64,000 nt of DNA, taken from contig JAWKZN010000001.1 in the NCBI GenBank assembly GCA_041395945.1, forward strand, positions 2,728,001 through 2,792,000. The letters are read 5' to 3'. Of the stretch, positions 36,335-44,601 are shown in pieces. The notes beneath the pieces are model-generated. The model worked only from the letters and a program-made list of their open reading frames with translations, did no database searches and was not told where the DNA came from. The stretch is from Pseudomonadales bacterium (GTDB lineage Bacteria > Pseudomonadota > Gammaproteobacteria > Pseudomonadales > Azotimanducaceae). The position numbers and the translations under genes are program-made. Each line of letters begins with the position of its first letter. Position 1 is the first letter of the stretch.

Positions 36335-37204
36335 ATGCCATTGGCCCACGACCACGATCACAACCAGACTCTGCTCGGCCGTGCGTTTGCCCTGATTGCC
36401 GGGTTCATGATCATCGAGGTGATTGGCGGGCTGCTGGCCAATTCCCTTACCCTGCTCGCTGATGCCGGACACATGTTTCTGGATGCGAGCGCACTGGGCT
36501 TTTCCTGGTACGCGCTCAGGCTGTCGCAACGACTGCAGGATGAACGGCTCAGCTATGGTTACCACCGCTGGCAGGTTCTGGCCGCCTTTATCAACGGGCT
36601 GACGCTCATGGGGCTGGTCGTCTGGGTACTTGTGGAGGCTTACGAACGCCTGCAGGTTCCTCAGACCATGCTGCCGACCCCTGCACTGATCGTGGCAAGC
36701 GTGGGACTGGTGGTGAACCTGATCGCCTATCGATGGCTGCATGCCGGACACGACAACACGGCGGTGGAAAGTGCCGCTCTGCATGTGCTCGGCGATATTC
36801 TGGGATCCATTTCCGCCATCACCGCCGCCCTGGTGGTGATGTTCACCGGCTGGCCCTACGCAGATCCGCTGCTGGCGCTGGTGGTCGCCGCCATCCTCGG
36901 TCGCGGTGCCTGGCGGGTGCTGCGGAAATCTGCACATATCCTGCTTGAAGGCGTGCCGGACGGTGTTAATCTCGATGCGATCGCTGCAACCCTGACCCGG
37001 CGCGTACCCGGTGTGTCGGAAGTGCACCATCTTCACGCATGGGCGTTAACCGCCGAGCGGCCACTGCTGACCCTGCATGCCAGGGTGGCCGAGTCCAACG
37101 ATCTCGGCGAGGTGGTTGAACACATGAAGCAGGTGCTCGACACCGAATTCGGTATCACCCATTCGACCATTCAGGTCGAGCACGGCCACTGTCCAGACCA
37201 CTGA
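36335..37204 (+). CDS. Cation diffusion facilitator (ZitB/CzcD-type metal exporter)
   Basis: A 289-residue inner-membrane protein with six helices that exchanges Zn2+ or a similar divalent ion for protons. The N-terminus is His-rich (HDHDHN). Transport-site motifs are LLADAGHMFLD in helix 2 and HVLGDILGS in helix 5. The cytosolic ferredoxin-like end carries HHLHAW and ends VEHGHCPDH. The stop overlaps the dgkA start (TGATG). Confidence 0.92.
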   Translation: MPLAHDHDHNQTLLGRAFALIAGFMIIEVIGGLLANSLTLLADAGHMFLDASALGFSWYALRLSQRLQDERLSYGYHRWQVLAAFINGLTLMGLVVWVLVEAYERLQVPQTMLPTPALIVASVGLVVNLIAYRWLHAGHDNTAVESAALHVLGDILGSISAITAALVVMFTGWPYADPLLALVVAAILGRGAWRVLRKSAHILLEGVPDGVNLDAIAATLTRRVPGVSEVHHLHAWALTAERPLLTLHARVAESNDLGEVVEHMKQVLDTEFGITHSTIQVEHGHCPDH

Positions 37205-37578
37205 TGATCAAGCCCCGGGATACAGGCGCGACGAGAATCTGGAAAGCCACCCGCTACTCGATGCAGGGTCTGAAGGCAGCCTGGATCAATGAGTCCGCCT
37301 TCCGCCAGGAGTGCATCCTGGGTCTGGCGCTGCTGCCGCTGGCCTTCTGGCTCGCTCAGAACTGGGTTGAGGCTACGGTCCTGATCGCGGTGTGCTTCCT
37401 GGTCCTCATCATCGAACTGCTCAACTCGGCAATCGAGGCTGTGGTGGATCGTGTCGGCCCCGAACACCACGATCTGGCCGGACGGGCCAAGGACATGGGC
37501 AGTGCGGCAGTCATGCTCAGCCTCATCATGGCCCTGGGCACCTGGTTCCTCATTCTCATGCATCGCCTCACCGGCTGA
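37204..37578 (+). CDS. dgkA: Diacylglycerol kinase
   Basis: A 124-residue, three-helix inner-membrane enzyme that phosphorylates diacylglycerol left from periplasmic glucan or other headgroup transfer. Conserved parts are WINESAFRQE (catalytic-site Glu) and IELLNSAIEAVVDR (ATP/metal site). Length equals the E. coli enzyme within two residues. Overlaps the metal exporter gene by one base. Confidence 0.95.
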   Translation: MIKPRDTGATRIWKATRYSMQGLKAAWINESAFRQECILGLALLPLAFWLAQNWVEATVLIAVCFLVLIIELLNSAIEAVVDRVGPEHHDLAGRAKDMGSAAVMLSLIMALGTWFLILMHRLTG

Positions 37579-37627
37579 AGCCTTCAGGGGCTGCGCAGGC
37601 TTCCGGATCGTTTCGGCATCCAGGACC

Positions 37628-39175
37628 TCATTGCGGCGCCGGATCCGGGAACTGCTCTCGAAGCACACGCTTGAGGATTTTCCCGCTCGGATTTCTCGGG
37701 ATCTGCGACACGAACACAACCGCACGCGGACGTTTGTATCCAGCGAGTTTGCCCTTACAGAAATTCAGCACATCTGCTTCACTCAGCGTTTCCGTCCGCC
37801 GCACCACGATGGCGAGCGGACTCTCTCCCCAGCGTTCCGAGCTCTGTCCGATCACGGCCGCTTCGACGATGTCCGGATGGCCCATGAGCACCCCTTCGAT
37901 CTCAGCGGGATAGACGTTCTCACCACCCGAGATGATCATGTCCTTGATGCGATCCTGTATGGATACAAAACCTTCGTCATCCATCACCGCGATGTCGCCC
38001 GTGTACAGCCAGCCATCCCGGATCGTTTCCGCCGTGGCTTCGGGGCGATGCCAGTACTCGCGCATGATGTGTCGACCCCGCACAAGGAGTTCGCCAGCCT
38101 CACCCGGGGCACAGTCTTCACCTTTTTCGTTGACCAGTTTCACCTCGGTGTGGAAGAACGCCTTGCCGGTGGACCCGGGCTTGCGCAATGCGTTTTCCGC
38201 ATCCATCAGACAGGCCGGGCCACAGCTCTCGGTCAGGCCGTAGACCTGCAGCATGCCTATGCCCAGATCGGCGTATTTGCGGGTAAGAGCAACCGGTACC
38301 GGTGCGGCTCCTGTCATCATCCAGCGCAGGGTCGAATAATCGAAGCGCTCCTGAAAACCCTCGACCTGCACCATGAAGTTGAGCATCGCGGGCACCGCCA
38401 GACCGGTCGTGATGGCCTCGCGCTCGATCAGCTGCCATGCCAGCACCGGATCAAAACTGCGCATGACGATCGAAGTCGCACCCCGATAGACGTTCACGGC
38501 CAGTGGCGTAAGCGCACCGACATGGAACATCGGCAGTGCACCGAGGTAACGATCGCCGTCGCGATAATCCGCGTTTACCGAAATCGTCAGGATCGCCCAG
38601 ATGGCGGACGTGTGGGTGTGCACCACCCCTTTCGGCAGACCCGTCGTACCCGAGGTGTACATGATGTAGAGCATGTCTTCGTCCGCCGCAGTACACGCCG
38701 GTTCAGCGTCATCGGCGGCATCTCTGAATGCCGCGTAGTTCACCGCAAAATGGGCACTCTCCCCGGCCGCAGACACCTGCAGCCACTGCTTCACGTCGGT
38801 TTTCTGACCCCGGGCCTGCAGTTGTGCCACCGTGTCGAGAAATTCCGCATCAAAAATCAGCCTGCTGGTGCCGCTGTCTTTAAGGATGAACTCCAGTTCA
38901 TCAGGAACCAGCCGCCAGTTCAGGGGGACCACCACCGCACCGATCTTCGCCAGCGCAAAGTAGGCTTCCATGAACTCCGCACTGTTCATCAGCAGCAGGC
39001 CGACCCGCTCACCTTCGCGCAGCCCATCGGCCCGCAACGCGTTGGCCAGACGGTTGCAGCGGGCATTGAGTGCGCGATAGGTGAGCCGCAGATCCGAGTG
39101 ACTGTCCACATAAGCCTCCCGGTCCGGGCTCAGAAATGCCCGCTTCGCCAGAAACAGTCCCAGATTGTTTTCCAT
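37628..39175 (-). CDS. AMP-dependent acyl-CoA synthetase (FadD-like)
   Basis: A 515-residue adenylate-forming acid-CoA ligase. P-loop IMYTSGTTGLPKGVVH, adenine motif YGLTESCG, hinge GDIAVMDDEGF, and C-terminal NPSGKILKR are complete. AGGAGG lies 6 bases before the ATG. Convergent with dgkA. Only moderately similar to the ligase at 5435, so different substrates are likely. Confidence 0.92.
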   Translation of the reverse strand: MENNLGLFLAKRAFLSPDREAYVDSHSDLRLTYRALNARCNRLANALRADGLREGERVGLLLMNSAEFMEAYFALAKIGAVVVPLNWRLVPDELEFILKDSGTSRLIFDAEFLDTVAQLQARGQKTDVKQWLQVSAAGESAHFAVNYAAFRDAADDAEPACTAADEDMLYIMYTSGTTGLPKGVVHTHTSAIWAILTISVNADYRDGDRYLGALPMFHVGALTPLAVNVYRGATSIVMRSFDPVLAWQLIEREAITTGLAVPAMLNFMVQVEGFQERFDYSTLRWMMTGAAPVPVALTRKYADLGIGMLQVYGLTESCGPACLMDAENALRKPGSTGKAFFHTEVKLVNEKGEDCAPGEAGELLVRGRHIMREYWHRPEATAETIRDGWLYTGDIAVMDDEGFVSIQDRIKDMIISGGENVYPAEIEGVLMGHPDIVEAAVIGQSSERWGESPLAIVVRRTETLSEADVLNFCKGKLAGYKRPRAVVFVSQIPRNPSGKILKRVLREQFPDPAPQ

Positions 39176-39347
39176 TCCTTACCTCCTGCATCGAAGCCCC
39201 AGAGTCTACTGTCCTCCGGGCCTCCTGTGACCGTCCGTGCATCACTGCGCTGGTCAGACACCGCGCGGTACCCGCGTGGTGCGCGGCACACGCAGGAAAT
39301 GCCGTACAGCAGCGAAAGTGCGTCTGAAATCAATGGCTTCCCGCTGC

Positions 39348-39364
39348 TGTAACCATTGGTTACA
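39348..39364. promoter_or_regulatory. Perfect palindrome, candidate operator
   Basis: TGTAACC-ATT-GGTTACA: 7-base arms with a 3-base spacer, in a locally AT-richer spot. It lies 172 bases upstream of the acyl-CoA ligase start and about 300 upstream of merR. The shape fits a dimeric repressor site (TetR, GntR or LacI type); the protein is unknown. Confidence 0.45.
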
Positions 39365-39627
39365 AAAAAGCACACTGATTGCCCGGTGGGCGCCTTGCTC
39401 TCAAAGTGCTTTTCCGTAGAATGCGCGACTTCTTTCCGGGACGCCTGAACCGGCTACCGGACAAGAAAAGGCGTGGCGCGGTGTCTCTCTCCCCTTCCTC
39501 CCTGACCGCGAAGACAGTGCCTCAATGTGCTGTCGCCACGCCTCCTAATTTCGCCACGCCCGCTATTTTCGCCCCGCCGCCGTTCTCCCCAGGCCATCAG
39601 AACTGCACATTTCGAGCAGACTCAATC

Positions 39628-39655
39628 TGGACAGACCCGGATGCTGGTGTAGAAT
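39628..39655 (+). promoter_or_regulatory. Sigma-70 promoter for the MerR-type gene
   Basis: TGGACA (39628) and TAGAAT (39650) are separated by 16 bases; each matches the consensus at five of six positions. The expected transcript start is near 39662, only about 9 bases before the ATG, so the message would be nearly leaderless; no ribosome site is visible. Confidence 0.5.
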
Positions 39656-39670
39656 CCGTACAGCTTTTGT

Positions 39671-40651
39671 ATGGATGTGACTGTGAGCGGGCACCCCGAC
39701 GACCTGGACATCGCCTCCCGAGCGGCCGCTGAGGGCCCGTTCCGGGATCGCACCGGGGAATCCCCGACCGACGATGACCTCTACCGCATCGGCACTGTGG
39801 CCCAGCTCACCGACATCTCGGTCGAGCGCCTGCGAGCCTGGGAACGCCGTTACGGTCTCGAACCCGCCCACAGGGCAGGTAAAACCCGCTTCTATACCCG
39901 GTCGCAGGTCGATCACCTGATCAAGATCCGGCGCCTCATCGACAACGGCCACCCCATCGGGTCCCTTGCCGAACTCAGCGGTGCACAACTCGATGCTCGA
40001 CTCGAAACCCATGAAAGCCCCCACGCGGATCCGGTGCGGGCAGGCCTGATCGGACCGAATCTGCTGGTGCTCGAACAGCAGCAGAGTGAATCCCAGCGCC
40101 TCGAAGTCTGCGCCCGCTGGGCCAACATGGCCGCTTTCGAAGCGGAGCAGAGCAGTGCCGGAGCGCTCGACGTCATCGTTGTACAACTGCCGGTTCTTAA
40201 CCCTCAACTCATTGATAAAATTGAAAAAATATGTCCAGAAACGCACCTGGTGGCGCTCTATCAGTTCGCCACGCCAGGACAGATCAGCCGCGTTGAGGAG
40301 CGCGGCCTGCCGACCCTGAAGTGGCCGGCGGTGTGGCGGGACATCGAGCTTGCCGCGGCCAGCTTTCCGCGACGGCGACGACCCGGTCTGTCCGGCCGGC
40401 GCTTCAGCGATGAGGAGCTGATTGCCATAGCCGCCAGCGCCCTGGATGACAGTTCAGCCTGTCCGCAACATCTGGTGGAACTGATCAGCCAGCTCAATGC
40501 GTTTGCGGACTATGTCGCTGAATGCGCGAAAGAGGCGGAGGCGCCCGGCCTGTTCGGTCGCATAGCGGAAGAAACCATCGAAGCCCGCGGCCGTCTGGAA
40601 ATCGCCCTGGAGGCACTGGCCATCGCGGAAGGCCTGATCGCAGCCAGATAA
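39671..40651 (+). CDS. MerR-family regulator with C-terminal B12-binding-like domain
   Basis: A 326-residue regulator. The MerR winged helix is at about residues 36-105 (YRIGTVAQLTDISVERLRAWERRYG shown in part), the form seen in LitR/CarH-type proteins. The C-terminal half resembles their Rossmann-like region (VIVVQLPVL, LVALYQFA) but I see no ExxxH or DxHxxG cobalamin motif, so it probably does not bind B12 in the usual way. The gene is followed by a promoter with TGTACA boxes, which may be its target, as related regulators use such boxes. Confidence 0.8.
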   Translation: MDVTVSGHPDDLDIASRAAAEGPFRDRTGESPTDDDLYRIGTVAQLTDISVERLRAWERRYGLEPAHRAGKTRFYTRSQVDHLIKIRRLIDNGHPIGSLAELSGAQLDARLETHESPHADPVRAGLIGPNLLVLEQQQSESQRLEVCARWANMAAFEAEQSSAGALDVIVVQLPVLNPQLIDKIEKICPETHLVALYQFATPGQISRVEERGLPTLKWPAVWRDIELAAASFPRRRRPGLSGRRFSDEELIAIAASALDDSSACPQHLVELISQLNAFADYVAECAKEAEAPGLFGRIAEETIEARGRLEIALEALAIAEGLIAAR

Positions 40652-40690
40652 CGGCCGCACAGCGCGCAGCCGGATCAGGTAAACAAAATC

Positions 40691-40741
40691 TGTACAAAAT
40701 TCGAAAATATCTATTGACATCGATTTTGTACTGTACATAAT
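40691..40741 (+). promoter_or_regulatory. Strong promoter with TGTACA operator repeats
   Basis: TTGACA (40714-40719) and CATAAT (40736-40741) with a 16-base spacer form the best sigma-70 promoter in the window. TGTACAAAAT at 40691 is mirrored by ATTTTGTACT at 40723 (9 of 10), and another TGTACA (40732-40737) overlaps the -10 box. The dyad spans the promoter, as expected for activation or repression by a MerR-type dimer encoded just upstream. Confidence 0.65.
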
Positions 40742-40747
40742 GGGCGC

Positions 40748-40861
40748 CAGATTAAGGTTTCAGGCGTGAACAGCAACTTCACACAGTCCTCCCTTTCAAG
40801 TGTCCTTCCCCCAGAAGAAGAAGTTGCTTTCAGAGGTTCTCACCACTGACACGCCTTTTTT
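40748..40861 (+). ncRNA. Candidate structured small RNA or leader
   Basis: Begins at the expected start of the strong promoter. AGCAACTTC (40772) pairs perfectly with GAAGTTGCT (40820) around a 39-base loop rich in CCTCCC and CCTTCCCCC. A second hairpin at 40830-40849 (TCAG-A-GGT with loop TCTC) precedes a run of six T at 40856-40861, though six bases apart. Alternatively, a GTG at 40766 opens a 27-residue peptide (MNSNFTQSSLSSVL...) ending at 40849. Could also be the 5' leader of the protease gene. Confidence 0.4.
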
Positions 40862-40888
40862 ACATGGAGCGATCCACGCTCAACCAGC

Positions 40889-40906
40889 AGGGGCCGCGAG
40901 GCCCCT
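40889..40906 (+). terminator. GC-rich hairpin, possible terminator or attenuator
   Basis: AGGGGCC-GCGA-GGCCCCT is a perfect 7-bp stem with a tetraloop, followed by GACTCGTTTCT, a weak T stretch. It lies between the strong promoter and the protease gene and could end the short transcript or attenuate read-through. Confidence 0.4.
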
Positions 40907-41038
40907 GACTCGTTTCTGGCTCCTGGAAAACCCTGAAATATCTATGATTTTCAGCGCGTTCCGCGCAGACCGGGCGCAGTGCGCGGGCCCTGACCCACTT
41001 CACACTGACCGCAGACCGAGTATGGGATCATCCGGCTC

Positions 41039-43999
41039 ATGAGCCATCGGAGTCGCCGGCGCCGCACCGTTCCGCACGCGGCCTTCATCAGTCTTCTGAC
41101 CCTTCTCGGCGCCTGTGGCGGGGGCGGGGGCGGCGGCAGCGCGCCTGCCGCGACGACGCCTGCCGCCAATCAGCCGCCGGTCGCTGTCTTCAGCCTGTCG
41201 GCAGGCAGCGGTTTCGCCCCGCTCAGCGTGCAGTTCGATGCCAGCAGTTCGCGGGACCCGGACGGCACGATTACGGGTTACAGCTGGGATTTCGGGGATG
41301 GCTCGATCCCTGCCAGCGGCGTCTCGACCACCCATCTGTTCGCTGACCCCGGCACCTACAGCGTCGGCCTGACCGTAACGGACAACGAAGGACGCACCGC
41401 CACTGCGTTTTCCACTGTCCGCGCGCGCGGTGCCCGGCTCACGGGTACGCTGTCGATTCTGCCCATCAGCGCGGTGGACTCGGACGTCAACGATCGACTC
41501 ACGACCCCGATAGCCAACAACAGCTTCGCCACCGCCCAGGCTCTGCCCAACCCGGTACGTCTGGGCGGCTATCTCAATCTCCCGGGGCGCGGCAGTTCAA
41601 CCGGCGGGCTCTTCAGCAGCGGAGACAGCAGCGATTTCTATGCGGTGAGTCTGACGGGCAACGAACTCATCGTGCTCACTGCCGGAGATGCAGCGGCGGA
41701 CCTGGATCTGCGCCTGTGGGATTCCGCACACGATCTCGTGGACGCATCGCTGGGCAGCGGCGCCAGCGAATCCCTTGGCGTGCCCGGTCCGGGCGCCTAT
41801 TTTGTCGAGGTGCTCGCCTTCGATGGCCCCACCAACATCGCCGGTGCAAGCAACTATGTCCTCGGCATCGGCCAGGACCTCAGTGCTGCGGCCAGCGGTC
41901 TGCTCCGCACCACACAACGCCTCAGCGACCGGTTCGTGCCAGGTGAAATCCTGCTCGAACCTGCACGCAACGATATGCAGCTGCACACAGACAACACCGG
42001 GCAGTCGCGACTTCAGGCCAGACACCGACTCGAGCCGGCTGAGCGATCCGGTCGGACGCTGCGCACCCGGTTGCGCAGCGACAGCCACAGCGAACTGCAG
42101 ACTGGCCTTCCCGCTGGCCTGAGCGGTGAGCGGCTCGAGAAGTACGCGACCCTGCTGTCCCTCAAACGCCTCTCCGCGGACCCGGAGGTCGCGCACGCTG
42201 AAGCAAACGCCCTCGCCCATCCACTGCTGACACCGAACGATCCGTTCTACAACCTGCAGTGGCACTACCCGGTGATCAGCCTGCCCGGCGCCTGGGATCT
42301 CAGCACAGGCGGGGCAGCTGAGCCGGTGATTGTCGCCGTGCTGGACACCGGCATCCTGCCCCAGCACCCGGATCTCACCAATCAGCTGGTGGCAGGTTAT
42401 GACTTTATCTCTTCGCCGGGCAGGGCAAGAGACGGCAACGGTATCGACGCCGACCCGACCGACGAAGGCGACCTGGCGTACGGCGCGTCGAGCAGCTTCC
42501 ATGGCAGCCACGTCGCCGGCACGGTTGCCGCCGACAGCGATAATGCCATCGGCGTTGCCGGGGTGTCCTGGCAGGCCCGCATCATGCCGCTGCGGGTGCT
42601 CGGTGTGGATGGTGGTACCAGCTTCGACATCAGCCAGGCCATCCGCTTTGCGGCGGGCCTGTCCAACAGCTCCGGCACTCTGCCACTGCGGCGCGCGGAT
42701 GTGATCAACCTCAGTCTCGGCACAGACACCGCATCCCAGACCATGGCTCTCGCAATCAGCGACGCCCGGGCCGCGGGCGTGATCGTGATTGCCAGCGCAG
42801 GCAACGATGCCAGTGGCAACCCGAGCTACCCTGCCGCCTTCGATGGCGTGGTTTCCGTCAGCGCCACCACCATCGATGACAGCCTTGCTCCCTATTCGAA
42901 TTTCGGCGCAACGATCGACCTGGCCGCACCCGGCGGCTACAACGCCACCGATCAGAATGGCGATGGTATCGGCGACGGTGTCATCAGTGCACTGGGAGAT
43001 GACAGCAATCCAGGCCCTCTGCTGCTGGGCTACGGCACCCTCTCCGGTACCTCGATGGCGGCACCCCACGTAGCCGGTGTCGCTGCACTGATGAAAGCCC
43101 TGCACCCGGGCCTGACACCCTTTGAATTCGATGCCGCGCTGGTCGCCGGAGACCTCACCGACGACCTGGGACCGCCGGGGCAGGATGCCAGCTATGGCTT
43201 CGGCCGCCTGAATGCCCAGAAATCCCTGCTCGCCGCCCTTTCCCTGGCCAGTGGCGGCGGATCCGATCCGGGACCGGTACTGAGCGCTTCAACCAACAGC
43301 GCAAGCTTCGGCGTGCTCGCCAGCCAGTTACCGCTGATCCTGCGCAACGTCGGCACCGGCAGCATCGTCATCAGCAGCGTCGTCAGCAGCGCGGCCTGGC
43401 TGACCGCTGCGACCACCGCCAACACGGACGGCAACGGACTCGGCGAGTACCTGCTCGAAGTCGATCGCAGCGGACTGCAGACCGGCGCGTACGCTGCGAG
43501 CCTGCTCTTCACCCCTCAGGATCCGGGAGTGAACCCGGTGCGCGTCAACGTCACCCTGCAGGTGGCAGACATCAATCCCGTGGCCAATGCCGGACTGCAC
43601 TATGTGATCGCAGTGAATGATACAGGAGCCACGGTGGGTAACACGGCCATCGTGTCGGTGAGCAACGGCGTCTACACCTACAGCCTCGATGACCTTCCAC
43701 CAGGCCGCTATCGTCTGTTTGCAGGATCCGATATGGACGATGATGACTTTCTCTGTGATGGTGCCGAATCCTGCGGCGCCTATCGCACCCTGGAGACACC
43801 GGCGCTGATCGACGTCGACGGCAGAGTCGCCCCGCTGCTCACCGATCTGGATTTCGTTGTCGAATTCCGCTCCGTGTTCTCAGCCAGCGGCCAGCTGGCG
43901 AACGGACGTTCGGGGACTGTATCAACGGACGAACAGGGCATCCGGATAATCAAGCCGGTCGCGACACAGCCGCTGGAATTGAAGGAGATCGAACGGTGA
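41039..43999 (+). CDS. Secreted lipoprotein subtilase (S8) with PKD and PPC-like domains
   Basis: A 986-residue surface or periplasmic serine protease. Basic start, hydrophobic core and lipobox LLGAC (Cys26), then a Gly stretch. Residues about 46-130 are a PKD domain (WDFGDG), about 150-280 a pre-peptidase C-terminal-like domain, then an inhibitor-like propeptide to about 400. The S8 domain has Asp436 (AVLDTGIL), His491 (HGSHVAG) and Ser672 (GTSMAAPHVAG). The end (about 735-986) holds Ig-like beta domains. Stop overlaps the next gene's start as GTGA. Confidence 0.93.
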   Translation: MSHRSRRRRTVPHAAFISLLTLLGACGGGGGGGSAPAATTPAANQPPVAVFSLSAGSGFAPLSVQFDASSSRDPDGTITGYSWDFGDGSIPASGVSTTHLFADPGTYSVGLTVTDNEGRTATAFSTVRARGARLTGTLSILPISAVDSDVNDRLTTPIANNSFATAQALPNPVRLGGYLNLPGRGSSTGGLFSSGDSSDFYAVSLTGNELIVLTAGDAAADLDLRLWDSAHDLVDASLGSGASESLGVPGPGAYFVEVLAFDGPTNIAGASNYVLGIGQDLSAAASGLLRTTQRLSDRFVPGEILLEPARNDMQLHTDNTGQSRLQARHRLEPAERSGRTLRTRLRSDSHSELQTGLPAGLSGERLEKYATLLSLKRLSADPEVAHAEANALAHPLLTPNDPFYNLQWHYPVISLPGAWDLSTGGAAEPVIVAVLDTGILPQHPDLTNQLVAGYDFISSPGRARDGNGIDADPTDEGDLAYGASSSFHGSHVAGTVAADSDNAIGVAGVSWQARIMPLRVLGVDGGTSFDISQAIRFAAGLSNSSGTLPLRRADVINLSLGTDTASQTMALAISDARAAGVIVIASAGNDASGNPSYPAAFDGVVSVSATTIDDSLAPYSNFGATIDLAAPGGYNATDQNGDGIGDGVISALGDDSNPGPLLLGYGTLSGTSMAAPHVAGVAALMKALHPGLTPFEFDAALVAGDLTDDLGPPGQDASYGFGRLNAQKSLLAALSLASGGGSDPGPVLSASTNSASFGVLASQLPLILRNVGTGSIVISSVVSSAAWLTAATTANTDGNGLGEYLLEVDRSGLQTGAYAASLLFTPQDPGVNPVRVNVTLQVADINPVANAGLHYVIAVNDTGATVGNTAIVSVSNGVYTYSLDDLPPGRYRLFAGSDMDDDDFLCDGAESCGAYRTLETPALIDVDGRVAPLLTDLDFVVEFRSVFSASGQLANGRSGTVSTDEQGIRIIKPVATQPLELKEIER

Positions 44000-44490
44000 C
44001 ATGTTGTGCAATCGCACCACGCAGTTCAGTCAGCTACAGAAGTCTGCCCTGGCTTCTGACCGGTCTGCTGCTGCTCACCGGCTGCTCCCGACCCGTTGAA
44101 CTCGCTGCTACTGAGGTTCTCAACGAAGCCAACTGCAAAGGTGCTGAGGATGGTCTCCAGCTGGTGAGCTACAGCGAAGTCGCCGCAATGCGCGGTTCCA
44201 CACTGCTGGGTATGACCGTGGCAGCAGAGGATAAAGAATCCGACCTGCTGCTGCTGTCCCTGTCGAAAGGCCAGCAGCCGACGGCCGGTTACCATTTCGA
44301 GTTGCGGGACGCTCTGCTCGATGAGCAGACGGCGACCCTGCTGGTGCACTGGCAGCAGCCGGCTGCGGACAGTGCGCTTGCCCAGATCATCACCTTCCCC
44401 TGCCTGGTGATCGGTCTGGAGTCCGGTACCTACACCCGTATCGTGGCTCGCGATCAGAACGATGAACTGCTCGGCGAAGTGCAGCTCTGA
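43996..44490 (+). CDS. PrcB-like lipoprotein paired with the subtilase
   Basis: A 164-residue lipoprotein: signal helix and lipobox LLTGC. The C-terminal half resembles the PrcB_C domain (GQQPTAGYHFELRDA and a later FPCLVIGLESG). In Treponema denticola PrcB is the chaperone-like lipoprotein partner of the dentilisin protease complex, so this small protein probably stabilises or presents the adjacent subtilase. The GTG start overlaps the protease stop. Confidence 0.72.
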   Translation: MTCCAIAPRSSVSYRSLPWLLTGLLLLTGCSRPVELAATEVLNEANCKGAEDGLQLVSYSEVAAMRGSTLLGMTVAAEDKESDLLLLSLSKGQQPTAGYHFELRDALLDEQTATLLVHWQQPAADSALAQIITFPCLVIGLESGTYTRIVARDQNDELLGEVQL

Positions 44491-44497
44491 TCGCGTG

Positions 44498-44557
44498 TGA
44501 TCGCAGATCGCGCCTGATCGCAGTTCGCGCCTGATCGCACATCACGCGTGATCACGG
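44498..44557. repeat. 17-bp tandem repeat
   Basis: Units starting TGATCGC at 44498, 44515, 44532 and a partial one at 44549 (TGATCACGG), beginning just after the PrcB-like stop. A 13-base direct repeat (CGGACCCGCGGCC) follows at 44571 and 44590. Located between convergent genes. Confidence 0.75.
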
Positions 44558-44601
44558 TGCGGCGACCTCACGGACCCGCGGCCCGTCCGCGGACCCGCGG
44601 C

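Larger units (their letters stand above)
39176..39670. other. Intergenic region between divergent ligase and MerR genes
   Basis: About 495 bases with no convincing gene. It holds a perfect palindrome at 39348-39364 and the merR promoter near the right end. The stretch around 39480-39610 is C/T-rich and shows no frame with a good start. Confidence 0.55.

Noticed and set aside
37451..39352. 633-codon plus-strand frame
   Set aside because: Antisense to the acyl-CoA ligase, whose motifs are complete.
40800..41042. 80-codon frame starting in the leader before the protease
   Set aside because: GTG start without ribosome site; frame crosses hairpins and overlaps the protease start; composition not protein-like.
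41597..43105. 502-codon minus-strand frame
   Set aside because: Antisense to the S8 protease with intact catalytic triad.
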